Assembly: GCA_019753175.1 (NCBI GenBank)
Contig: JAIELK010000008.1
Location: forward strand, 1-64,000
DNA length: 64,000 nt
Reading direction: 5' to 3'
Source: Hyphomonadaceae bacterium
Lineage (GTDB): Bacteria > Pseudomonadota > Alphaproteobacteria > Caulobacterales > Aquidulcibacteraceae
Numbering within the stretch: position 1 is the first letter of the stretch; every line of letters begins with the position of its first letter. Made by a program: the position numbers and the translations under genes. Below the pieces are notes generated by a model. The model was not told the DNA's origin. It searched no databases and saw nothing but the letters and a program-made list of their open reading frames with translations. This document shows, one piece after another, positions 56,609 to 64,000 of the stretch.

Positions 56609-58105
56609 TTAGTCCAGCCAAAGCGGCACTCTTTCGATGCGTCCGACTTCGGCCACCGCAGATCGAACGTCGGGGCGGTCTCGGACGACCGCCAATCGCT
56701 CCGAAACAATGCGCTGTTGTGGAAGAGCTCGCCCGAGGCGTGGATTCTCGGGATAGATTTGCAACGCGCGGAGGGCATCGTCCCGCTGCTGGATATTGCG
56801 AAGTCGCCGAATAAACACTGCAGCTGCCTCGTCGATTTCGTTTGCACAGAGCAACGCCTCCGATAGGGCGGAGGGATTGTCAGCTTCGTTTTGTCGCAAA
56901 TAAGCAAGCGATTGGTCGCGCAGCTCGTCGCGCCCCAGTTGAACCGCCGCGCAGGCGCGCGTGCTATGAACCCACATGTCACCGTAGCGTGAAGCGAGTC
57001 CCACCTCCGATAGCGTGTCGATCGCGTCCTGCGCGCGACCCTCTCTCTGAAGCATCACTGCAAAGTTGATTACCTGGCTGACGCTGGGGCCTCCGCCCTC
57101 CCTCGCGAGGATCGAGAACCGGAAGGCGACGTGCGCCTCGTTGACCCGGCCCAAGTCATAGAGTGCGTACGCTTCCTCGTTCAGCAGCCAATTCAACTGC
57201 TCGCTGTGATCGTCAAATCGCGTGTCACCGTCGCTCGCCTGCGCCGCTTGGAGCGCCGGCTGCAATACTGCAAGGGCTTCTCGCGGCCGCCCGAGCGCTC
57301 GAAGAGTGCGCGCAATGTCCGCAATGGGCCACAGGCGACGGGGGTTATTCCTGGCGTCCGAGCGCGCACGCGCCAACTCCGCCTCTGCAGCGGCAACCAA
57401 GTCCAATCGGCCTTCGGCTTCCAACTGGCTCCGGACGACGTCGAATCGCCGGTCAATGCGAACACTCAACAAGGAGGATGCGGAGACCACGCCCCGCAGT
57501 CGCTCAGTCGCGCGCGGGTGGTCTCCGACTTCCAAGAGCAAGCGGGCGTGGTGCAGTCGTATGCCGTCATCATGGCGGCCATCCGGCGCCTGGTAGCCAG
57601 CGGAGGCCAAACGGTCGTGCACCTCGCGAGCGCGCGTCCCTGAGGGGTCGGACAGTTCCGCCGAGTGGATTATTCGCCAGACCTGCCGACCTTCTAGAGC
57701 GGCTACCTCGGCAGATGGGAGCGCGTTGAACGCATCAAAGACAACCTCCGACCGCTCGAAAGCCAAACCGACCCAGAGACGAAGTAGCTGTGCGAATTCC
57801 ATCTCGTGGGCGATTGCGAGATCGGCGGCGGCCAGCGCAAGATCTACATTCTCTGCGCGCCGAGCGCAGCGCACCACTTCGTACAAAAACGCACCTCGCT
57901 GCTCTGCAGTGAGTTCCAAGAAAGCTGGTGAGGATGCGAACTCGTAGGCGCCAGCGGCAGCATCGGGGCATCTGGCCTGATCGGTAATGGCGGCAAAGTG
58001 CTGGCGCGCCTCGCTGAATGCATCCGCAGCGGCCTTAGGACAGAAGGCGACAAGCGCCCAGCAACAGAGCGCAAAGGCCGGAGTCAGTGAAACAGCCGAC
58101 TTCAT
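56609..58105 (-). CDS. Secreted TPR-like helical protein
   Basis: A 498-residue protein with a signal peptide (LTPAFALCCWALVAFCPKAAA) and a long series of helical pairs resembling tetratricopeptide repeats (NVDLALAAADLAIAHEME, RPREALAVLQPALQAAQASD, NEEAYALYDLGRVNEAHVAF). Such proteins usually hold periplasmic complexes together. It has several Cys residues in pairs (RCPD, RCARR, ACAAV, LLCAN). It is divergent from cmk and belongs to the genes separating aroA from cmk. No family assigned. Confidence 0.7.
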   Translation of the reverse strand: MKSAVSLTPAFALCCWALVAFCPKAAADAFSEARQHFAAITDQARCPDAAAGAYEFASSPAFLELTAEQRGAFLYEVVRCARRAENVDLALAAADLAIAHEMEFAQLLRLWVGLAFERSEVVFDAFNALPSAEVAALEGRQVWRIIHSAELSDPSGTRAREVHDRLASAGYQAPDGRHDDGIRLHHARLLLEVGDHPRATERLRGVVSASSLLSVRIDRRFDVVRSQLEAEGRLDLVAAAEAELARARSDARNNPRRLWPIADIARTLRALGRPREALAVLQPALQAAQASDGDTRFDDHSEQLNWLLNEEAYALYDLGRVNEAHVAFRFSILAREGGGPSVSQVINFAVMLQREGRAQDAIDTLSEVGLASRYGDMWVHSTRACAAVQLGRDELRDQSLAYLRQNEADNPSALSEALLCANEIDEAAAVFIRRLRNIQQRDDALRALQIYPENPRLGRALPQQRIVSERLAVVRDRPDVRSAVAEVGRIERVPLWLD

Positions 58106-58178
58106 CTAACCACCTCTGCGTGCCCCCAACAGGAAACACCACTCGCACGGCACGGCTTGTCTTTGCTAGACCCCGCTC

Positions 58179-58820
58179 ATGATCATCGCCGTTGATGGAC
58201 CAACCGCATCGGGGAAAGGCACCGTCGCCGCCGGCCTCGCCAAGCTTTACGGGCTGAAACGGCTCGACACCGGCGCGCTTTATCGCGCCGTTGGGCTTGC
58301 CGTGCTCGACACGGGCGGCGACCCCGGGGATGAGGCGGCGGCGGTGGCGGCGGCGCGCGCGCTCGACCTTGCCGCGATCGATGAAACCCGGATCCGCTCC
58401 TCTGCCGCCGGCGTCGCCGCCTCCCAGGTCGCTGCTCTTTCTGTGGTGCGCGCGGCTTTGGTCGACGCCCAGCGCGCCTTTGCCGCCGACCCAGCCGGCG
58501 CCGTGCTGGACGGACGCGACATTGGCACCGTGATCTGCCCCGACGCCACGGTGAAGCTGTTCGTCACCGCCTCGCTCGAGGCGCGAACCGAGCGCCGGCT
58601 CAAGGAGCTGCACGCGCGTGGCGAGGATATCAGCTTCGACACCCTGAAGGCCCAAATCGCCGAACGCGACGCCCGCGACCTAAACCGATCCGACGCGCCG
58701 TTGCGCCAAGCAGCGGATGCGCACTTGCTGGATACCACCGACCTTTCTATAGAAGCCGCGGTGGAAGCCGCCCGGCGCATCGTCGAGGCGGCTTGCTCGC
58801 GTCATGGGGCCTCCTCGTAG
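58179..58820 (+). CDS. cmk: Cytidylate kinase
   Basis: Phosphorylates CMP and dCMP with ATP. The 213-residue protein has the P-loop [18 protein letters not shown] at the N-terminus, [17 protein letters not shown], and [20 protein letters not shown] with [20 protein letters not shown], all family signatures. It precedes rpsA by 101 bases, the usual order. There is a weak ribosome binding site. Confidence 0.96.
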   Translation: MIIAVDGPTASGKGTVAAGLAKLYGLKRLDTGALYRAVGLAVLDTGGDPGDEAAAVAAARALDLAAIDETRIRSSAAGVAASQVAALSVVRAALVDAQRAFAADPAGAVLDGRDIGTVICPDATVKLFVTASLEARTERRLKELHARGEDISFDTLKAQIAERDARDLNRSDAPLRQAADAHLLDTTDLSIEAAVEAARRIVEAACSRHGASS

Positions 58821-58921
58821 GCCCTGCTGGCTCGCCTGCCCTTTGAAGGACGGCGCCATGGTGGCGCCGAGACCGCCGGAGCCAACCGGTCGGCCCTTTT
58901 TGATTTGGAGAACGAATACGC
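58821..58921 (+). promoter_or_regulatory. Leader of rpsA with possible attenuator
   Basis: The cmk-rpsA spacer holds a palindrome GGCGCC-ATGGT-GGCGCC (58853-58869) and then a GC-rich imperfect stem (GACCG with CGGTC) followed by a T5 run (about 58898-58902), before the ribosome binding site TTGGAGA. It could be a leader terminator or a binding site for S1 itself, which is known to repress its own mRNA in E. coli. Confidence 0.35.
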
Positions 58922-60631
58922 ATGGCTTCGCAAGCCCAGACCCATACCCTCAACCCTACCCGCGATGATTTCGCCGCCCTGCTCGACCAGAGCTTCGAGC
59001 GCCGCGGCATGGTGGAAGGCCGAGTCATCGCCGCCACGGTCGTCGCCATCGAAAACGACTTCGTCGTTGTCGACATCGGCCTCAAGACCGAAGGCCGGAT
59101 CCCAATCCGCGAGTTTCTGATCGATGACGGCGCCGGCCAGCCGAAGCCGGGCGACATCGTCGAAGTCTATCTTGACCGCATCGAAAACGCGCTCGGCGAC
59201 GCTGTCGTCAGCCGCGAAAAGGCGCGCCGCGAAGAAGCTTGGACGCGCCTTGAGAAGAGCTTTGCAGCGCAAGAAGCTGTCAATGGCGCGCTCGTCGGCC
59301 GCGTGAAGGGCGGCTTCACCGTCGACCTCGGCGGCGCCAACGCGTTCCTGCCCGGCAGCCAGGTCGACATCCGCCCGGTGCGCGACGTCGGCCCGCTGAT
59401 GAACATCGTGCAGCCGTTCGCGATCCTCAAGATGGACCGCCAGCGCGGCAATATCGTCGTGTCGCGCCGCGCCGTGCTCGAAGAGAGCCGCGCCAGCGAG
59501 CGCGCCGAGATCGTCGGCCAGCTCAAGGAAGGCGAAGTCCGCGACGGCGTGGTCAAGAACATCACCGATTACGGCGCATTCGTGGACCTGGGCGGCATCG
59601 ACGGCCTGCTCCACGTCACCGATATGAGCTGGAAACGCATCAGCCACCCAAGCCAAGTGCTGAACGTCGGCGACACGGTGAAAGTCCAGATCGTCAAGAT
59701 CAATCCCGACACCCAGCGCATCAGCCTCGGCATGAAGCAGCTGATGAGCGATCCGTGGGACAGCGTCGAAGCCAAGTATCCCGCCGGCGGCAAGTTCTCC
59801 GGCCGCGTGACCAACATCACCGACTACGGCGCCTTCGTCGAACTCGAACCTGGCGTCGAAGGCTTGGTCCACGTCTCGGAAATGAGCTGGACCAAAAAGA
59901 ACATGCATCCGTCCAAGATCCTGAGCACGTCTCAGGAAGTCGACGTGCAGGTGCTCGACGTCGACGGCGACAAGCGCCGCATTTCGCTGGGCATCAAGCA
60001 GGTTCAAGCCAATCCGTGGGACGCCTTCGTGCAGGCGCACCCGATTGGTTCGGTCATCGAAGGTGAGATCAAGAACATCACCGAGTTCGGTCTGTTCGTC
60101 GGCCTCACGCCCGAACTCGACGGCATGGTGCACCTCTCCGACATCGCTTGGGACGCGCAAGGCGAGGAAGCCCTTGCGCGCCACAACAAGGGCGATGTGG
60201 TGAAGGCCAAGGTGCTCGATGTGGACGTCGAGAAAGAGCGCATTTCGCTCGGCATCAAGCAAGTCGCCGCCGATCCGATGGCGGATGCAGACTACCGCAA
60301 GGGCCAAGTGGTCACCGTCGAGGTGGTGGAAGTGGCGAGCGGCGGCCTCGAAGTGGCCTTCGGCGAAGGAAACGCGCTGCGCTCCTTCATCCGCAAGTCC
60401 GACCTCTCGCGCGACCGCTCCGAGCAGCGCCCGGACCGCTTTGCCGTCGGCGACCGCATCGACGCCATGGTCACCGGCTTCGACCGCCAAAGCCGCAAGG
60501 TTTCTCTGTCGGTCAAGGCCATGGAACTGGCCGACGAGAAGGAAGCGATCGCCCAGTTCGGCTCGTCTGACAGCGGCGCCTCCTTGGGCGACATCCTGGG
60601 CGCCGCGCTCAAGGATCGGCCCAAGCCGTAA
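58922..60631 (+). CDS. rpsA: Ribosomal protein S1
   Basis: Brings mRNA to the 30S subunit. The 569-residue protein has six S1 domains in tandem, each with the RNA-binding strand pattern ([78 protein letters not shown]). Domain repeats are about 85 residues apart. A terminator follows the stop. Confidence 0.98.
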   Translation: MASQAQTHTLNPTRDDFAALLDQSFERRGMVEGRVIAATVVAIENDFVVVDIGLKTEGRIPIREFLIDDGAGQPKPGDIVEVYLDRIENALGDAVVSREKARREEAWTRLEKSFAAQEAVNGALVGRVKGGFTVDLGGANAFLPGSQVDIRPVRDVGPLMNIVQPFAILKMDRQRGNIVVSRRAVLEESRASERAEIVGQLKEGEVRDGVVKNITDYGAFVDLGGIDGLLHVTDMSWKRISHPSQVLNVGDTVKVQIVKINPDTQRISLGMKQLMSDPWDSVEAKYPAGGKFSGRVTNITDYGAFVELEPGVEGLVHVSEMSWTKKNMHPSKILSTSQEVDVQVLDVDGDKRRISLGIKQVQANPWDAFVQAHPIGSVIEGEIKNITEFGLFVGLTPELDGMVHLSDIAWDAQGEEALARHNKGDVVKAKVLDVDVEKERISLGIKQVAADPMADADYRKGQVVTVEVVEVASGGLEVAFGEGNALRSFIRKSDLSRDRSEQRPDRFAVGDRIDAMVTGFDRQSRKVSLSVKAMELADEKEAIAQFGSSDSGASLGDILGAALKDRPKP

Positions 60632-60638
60632 GGACGGA

Positions 60639-60668
60639 AGCGCCGGCTCCACGAGGCCGGCGCTTTTT
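60639..60668 (+). terminator. Rho-independent terminator of rpsA
   Basis: A 9-bp perfect stem (AGCGCCGGC at 60639-60647 with GCCGGCGCT at 60655-60663), 7-base loop, then TTTTT. It lies 7 bases after the rpsA stop. Confidence 0.9.
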
Positions 60669-60694
60669 CCCCGCTTTTCAATGACTTTCAGGTT

Positions 60695-60718
60695 GACGCC
60701 CGGCCTCGGTCGGGCGTC
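60695..60718 (+). promoter_or_regulatory. Hairpin in the ihfB leader
   Basis: An 8-bp perfect inverted repeat GACGCCCG (60695-60702) with CGGGCGTC (60711-60718), followed by TATCTTTG, 35 bases before the ihfB start. It may be a second terminator or an operator near the -35 TTGACG. Not decidable by eye. Confidence 0.35.
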
Positions 60719-60753
60719 TATCTTTGTTGTGCCTTCGCCCAGGAGCTCAAGCC

Positions 60754-61044
60754 ATGCTGCGTTCAGAGCTGGTCGCCCGCCTGCAGGAAGAGATGGCGCC
60801 GATCAAGGCGTCCGAGGTTGAGGCTGCGGTCGATGTCGTGCTGGACGAGATCGCGGTGGCCCTAGCCGAGGGCGGACGGGTCGAACTGCGCGGCTTCGGC
60901 GCTTTCTCCGTGCGCAAGCGCGAGGCGCGCACGGGCCGCAATCCCCGCACTGGCCAGACGGTAAAGGTCGAAGCCAAGCGCGTACCGTTCTTCAAGCCGG
61001 GCAAGGAATTGCGGCTGCAGGTGAACGGCGGAGAGGAGCCTTAG
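60754..61044 (+). CDS. ihfB: Integration host factor subunit beta
   Basis: A 96-residue DNA-bending protein of the HU/IHF family. The C-terminal arm has [20 protein letters not shown] with the intercalating Pro, and the dimerisation part [20 protein letters not shown] is typical of IHF-beta. ATG 60754 has AGGAG eight bases upstream; the longer frame is not needed. Position after rpsA is the standard one. Confidence 0.96.
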   Translation: MLRSELVARLQEEMAPIKASEVEAAVDVVLDEIAVALAEGGRVELRGFGAFSVRKREARTGRNPRTGQTVKVEAKRVPFFKPGKELRLQVNGGEEP

Positions 61045-61078
61045 CGGGGCCCTGCTGGCCCCTTGAGACATTGGTCCC

Positions 61079-61702
61079 TTGGCCGACGTTGCGAAGATGA
61101 CGCCCTGGTTCACAGCCCGCGAACGCTTTGATCCGACCGATGGCGATACTTGGAACAAGTATGTCGCTTGGAGCGGACTCAAGCAGTTGGACGAACTGAT
61201 CTCGTTGGATTTCTCGCTTTGCCCGCTCGTCTTGAAGGACGTGAAGGACGAGTACTGGGACTATGTGGCCGACTTCCGAATGTTCGGCTTCTTCACAGAC
61301 TTAGACTTTCTGAAGACCCAAGCCGTCAATGCGTCGAACTACCGGCTAATTTGCGCGGTGCTTAATCCGCAAGGACTTCCGCAGTTGCCCAGCACTCTGC
61401 GAGCGTTTGAGTTTTTGGGATTTGACCTGCTTGAAGTGGAAGGGACGACGAGCGCTCTGACGAACTGCGGCGGCTTTCCGTTGGCTTTTGCCAATTCGGA
61501 ACTGTCGTCCAAGGGGCTGATAACCAGCTACGAACGCGCCGAGGCGGTACGTCATGAGCTTCGAGTGAGATACCCAGAGGAGCCGCACGCAGAGTGCGAC
61601 CTCTGGGCGGTCTTTGTCGAAGGCGAACGGCTCGGCGCCCTGAGCCAGCCGCCGGCAGCGCCAGGCCCCGGGCTGCCGGCGCCGGAGATCAATCCGAACT
61701 GA
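61079..61702 (+). CDS. Hypothetical protein, lower GC than its surroundings
   Basis: A 207-residue soluble protein, start TTG 61079 or, more likely, ATG 61097 (MTPWFTARERFDPTDGDTW). It has Trp/Phe/Asp-rich segments (SGLKQLDELISLDFSLCPL, EYWDYVADFRMFGFFTDLDF) and a Pro-rich tail (PPAAPGPGLPAPEINPN). GC is visibly lower than in flanking genes, so it may have come in by transfer. No family recognised; it follows ihfB by 34-52 bases but need not be in its operon. Confidence 0.6.
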   Translation: MADVAKMTPWFTARERFDPTDGDTWNKYVAWSGLKQLDELISLDFSLCPLVLKDVKDEYWDYVADFRMFGFFTDLDFLKTQAVNASNYRLICAVLNPQGLPQLPSTLRAFEFLGFDLLEVEGTTSALTNCGGFPLAFANSELSSKGLITSYERAEAVRHELRVRYPEEPHAECDLWAVFVEGERLGALSQPPAAPGPGLPAPEINPN

Positions 61703-61773
61703 AACGCGTCTGAAAAGCGCTCGCAACGTCGGGCGCGATACGCCGGACGGGCCGCTATTCTTGAGGATGCGAA

Positions 61774-61857
61774 ATGAAACCGCACGGCCATCTCATCACC
61801 CTGCTGCTGGCCGTCATGCCGGCGCTCGCCGCGCTCTTTGCCGCGCCCGGCGCCTAA
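61774..61857 (+). CDS. Very small hydrophobic ORF
   Basis: A 27-codon frame (MKPHGHLITLLLAVMPALAA then LFAAPGA) with GAGGAT about eight bases before the ATG. It encodes a single hydrophobic helix of about 18 residues, as in small membrane peptides. It is too short for certainty; the hydrophobic content and the ribosome binding site are the only support. Confidence 0.3.
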   Translation: MKPHGHLITLLLAVMPALAALFAAPGA

Positions 61858-61914
61858 TCCTCGTCATTTCCCTCGCGCGCGAACGCCTATATGGCTCGCG
61901 ATGGGAGGCTGACT

Positions 61915-63714
61915 ATGACGCCGTGGGCGGCGATTGCGCGCGATTACCGTTTTGTTAGCGGCTTGGCGCGCGTGTTCTGGCGCATCCGCAAGATCGATCC
62001 CAAGTCGAATGTGCTGATCTGCGACGATTTCGAAGACGCATGCGATCGCTTCGCTGAACACACGGCGCTGTTGTTCGAGGGAGAGCGCTACACCTATCGC
62101 CAGCTCGATGCGCTCGCGAACCGCTTCGCCGCGTGGGGCCTAGCGCAAGGCCTCGCCCCCGGCGATTGCGTAGCGCTCTTGATGCCGAACCGCGCCGAAT
62201 ATGTGCCGGCGTGGATTGGCATGACCAAGATCGGCGTCGCCGCCGCACTGATCAACAGCAACCTCACCGGCGCCGCGCTTGCGCACTGCTTGTCGATCTC
62301 CGGCGCCAGCCACGTCATCACCGACGAAGAAGGCGTTGCAGCGGCCAGCACCATCCGCGCCGGCCTTGCGCGCCCGCTCACCTACTGGGTCATCGACCCC
62401 AACGCGCCGCTCGCCGACAACCAGCGCCTCCTCGATCTCAAGGAGCCAAGGGCGCCGCCGGAGCGCCCGCCGCGCTCGCTGCGCGCAAACCTCACCGCGC
62501 GCGACACCGCGCTCTACATCTACACCTCCGGCACCACCGGCATGCCGAAGGCCGCAAAGATCGCCCACACGCGCGCGCAGCTCTATATGCGCGCCTTCGC
62601 TGGCGCGACCGACACCAACGCCGAAGACAAACTCTATTGTGCGCTGCCGCTTTATCACTCGACCGGCGGGCTCTGCGGCGTCGGCGCAGCGCTGCTTAAC
62701 GGCGCAACCTTGGTGCTGCGGCGCAAGTTCTCGGTGTCGCACTTCTGGGACGATGTGCGCGCGCACGAATGCACGATGTTCGTTTATATCGGCGAACTCT
62801 GCCGCTATCTGATGAACCAGCCGCCGCAGCCTGGCGAACGCACGCACAAGCTGCGGCTCGCATTCGGCAACGGTCTGCGCCCTGAGGTGTGGACCGAGCT
62901 CGAGGCGCGCACCGGCCTTACGCGGATCATCGAGTTCTATGGCTCGACCGAAGGCAATGTCTCGCTCTTCAATTTCGACGGCAAACCGGGGGCCATCGGC
63001 CGCATTCCCGGCTATCTGCGCCATCGGTTCGACATTCGGCTGGTGAAGTTCGACATTGAAGCCGAAGAGCCGATCCGCAACCCGGAAGGCTTCTGCGTCC
63101 CGTGTGAGGTTGGCGAAGCTGGCGAGGCCATTGGCCTGATCGGCGAAGATGCGCGCTCAGGCTATTCGGGCTACGCCGACAAGGCCGCGTCCGAAAAGAA
63201 AGTGCTGCGCAACGCGTTCGTCGAGGGAGACGCCTGGTTCCGCACCGGCGACCTGATGCGCCAGGATCAGGAAGGCTATTTCTACTTCGTCGACCGCATC
63301 GGTGACACCTTCCGTTGGAAAGGTGAAAACGTCTCGACCACGGAAGTCGCCGAAGTGATCGCGCGTTTTCCCGGTGTGGCGGAGGCCAATGTCTATGGCG
63401 TGAAAGTCGGCAATCTCGACGGCCGCGCGGGCATGGCCGCGATCACGCCGCAGGACGGCTTCGATTTGCCGGCTCTGCGCGACCATGTGGTGCGCGAGTT
63501 GCCGCGTTTCGCGCGCCCGCTCTTCATCCGCATTCAGCCGGCCATCGAGACGACCGGTACGTTCAAGTATCGAAAGGTCGATTTGGTGCGCGATGGCTTC
63601 GACCCAGCCAAGACAGAGTTCACGCTGTACGTCGATCACCCGCTGGCGCATCGCTATGAACGAATCACACCCGAGATTTACGCCGACATCCAAAGCGGCG
63701 CGTTCAAACTCTAG
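61915..63714 (+). CDS. Long-chain acyl-CoA synthetase (FATP/FadD6 type)
   Basis: Activates fatty acids to acyl-CoA through an acyl-AMP. The 599-residue protein has the AMP-binding motif YIYTSGTTGMPKAAKIAHTR near residue 205, IEFYGSTEGNVSLFNFDG near 340, and FYFVDRIGDTFRWKGENVST near 470, followed by the C-terminal catalytic-lysine region GTFKYRKVDLV. This pattern is that of very long-chain/FATP-type synthetases. ATG 61915 follows GGGAGG; the frame opens at 61891. Its TAG overlaps the stop of the convergent ABC gene (CTAG). Confidence 0.93.
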   Translation: MTPWAAIARDYRFVSGLARVFWRIRKIDPKSNVLICDDFEDACDRFAEHTALLFEGERYTYRQLDALANRFAAWGLAQGLAPGDCVALLMPNRAEYVPAWIGMTKIGVAAALINSNLTGAALAHCLSISGASHVITDEEGVAAASTIRAGLARPLTYWVIDPNAPLADNQRLLDLKEPRAPPERPPRSLRANLTARDTALYIYTSGTTGMPKAAKIAHTRAQLYMRAFAGATDTNAEDKLYCALPLYHSTGGLCGVGAALLNGATLVLRRKFSVSHFWDDVRAHECTMFVYIGELCRYLMNQPPQPGERTHKLRLAFGNGLRPEVWTELEARTGLTRIIEFYGSTEGNVSLFNFDGKPGAIGRIPGYLRHRFDIRLVKFDIEAEEPIRNPEGFCVPCEVGEAGEAIGLIGEDARSGYSGYADKAASEKKVLRNAFVEGDAWFRTGDLMRQDQEGYFYFVDRIGDTFRWKGENVSTTEVAEVIARFPGVAEANVYGVKVGNLDGRAGMAAITPQDGFDLPALRDHVVRELPRFARPLFIRIQPAIETTGTFKYRKVDLVRDGFDPAKTEFTLYVDHPLAHRYERITPEIYADIQSGAFKL

Positions 63715-64000
63715 TCAAAGACGACGAGCATCTTGCCCTCGATCGTTTGTAGCGTCCCCTTCCGCCCATACGCGGTTGCGAGCGCCTCGTCTGTGATTGC
63801 CTCGGCTGGCGTGCCCGTGGCGACTACCCGCCCGTCTTTCATGATCATGATGCGATGAGCAGCGCGCGCCGCCAGCGCCACGTCGTGCGTTGTTATCAAG
63901 ACTCCGCCGCCCTGCGCGGCATGCGCGCGCAGGATGTCCGCCAGCGCGAGCGACTGCGCGGGATCGAGACCCGCGTCCGGTTCATCCAGAACAAGCAGCG
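63711..64000 (-). CDS. ABC transporter ATP-binding protein, C-terminal part
   Basis: The window ends within this gene, so only the last 96 codons are seen. They contain Walker B and D-loop (LLVLDEPDAGLDPAQ), the H-switch (LITTHDVALAARAA) and the C-terminal helical end (GTPAEAITDEALATAYG). The end is like that of FecE/HmuV-type ATPases for iron-siderophore, haem or cobalamin uptake, but the substrate is not determinable from this part. Confidence 0.75.
   Translation of the reverse strand, partial: LLVLDEPDAGLDPAQSLALADILRAHAAQGGGVLITTHDVALAARAAHRIMIMKDGRVVATGTPAEAITDEALATAYGRKGTLQTIEGKMLVVFD

Overview
The window is high-GC DNA from an alphaproteobacterium, most likely of the Caulobacterales/Hyphomonadaceae type. 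Pointers are the F1 ATP synthase order, a rimP-nusA-ylxR-infB-rbfA-truB-rpsO-pnp translation operon, an MmcB-family gene, a TIGR02300 zinc protein beside aroA, a PodJ-like coiled-coil protein, and a cheY-cheD-cheU-cheY-cheE gene order like that of Caulobacter. Most genes are chromosomal housekeeping genes. There is no plasmid, prophage, insertion sequence or CRISPR signal.

Layout. 1-6.0 kb: F1 ATP synthase genes atpH-atpA-atpG-atpD on the minus strand, interrupted by a lipoprotein gene and an ohr gene between atpG and atpD, with no atpC in view after atpD. 6.2-17.3 kb: two DUF2007-like genes, then the minus-strand translation and RNA operon from rimP to pnp, with a promoter plus leader terminator before rimP and a REP-like inverted repeat between rpsO and pnp. 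17.4-25.0 kb: a CPBP protease, trmB carrying an in-frame REP-like insertion, an aldehyde dehydrogenase, a Cys/Met-metabolism PLP enzyme, a cytochrome c and a PIF1-like helicase.

25.0-32.2 kb is the most interesting part. A Ro60 (TROVE-vWA, Rsr) gene is preceded by about 700 bp that contain no protein gene. That stretch holds five tandem units on the same strand, each with the same bulged-stem motif (GGTGGTGAAG on one side, GTTCCCC on the other) closed by a different but complementary outer helix. I interpret them as a five-member array of bacterial Y RNAs. Two of them enclose a tRNA mimic in circularly permuted order: T-arm, 3' acceptor strand, 5' acceptor strand, D-arm. Upstream lie a 34-codon ORF with its own promoter and terminator, and the spoVR-yeaH-prkA stress module. 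PNPase, the known Ro60/Y RNA partner in Deinococcus, is encoded 16 kb away in the same window.

32.4-45.5 kb: a PodJ-like protein, a nuclease, a TesB thioesterase, a chemotaxis-like cluster without cheA/cheW, an MFS transporter, cobS without cobT, a DnaJ-domain protein, BolA, a DUF1214/DUF1254 pair, MmcB, and a ferritin-like diiron protein with a perfect FNR/FixK box in its promoter region. 45.7-50.6 kb: a zincin, a membrane glycosyltransferase-HEAT-YaiO trio that may make or export a polysaccharide, and a secreted protein. 50.7-64 kb: tRNA-Ala(GGC), TIGR02300, aroA, then about 5.3 kb of unrelated genes separating aroA from cmk-rpsA-ihfB, followed by a fatty acyl-CoA synthetase and the end of an ABC transporter ATPase.

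The links made here come from reading the sequence. The Y RNA calls rest on repeated motifs and compensatory pairing found by eye, without a covariance-model search.
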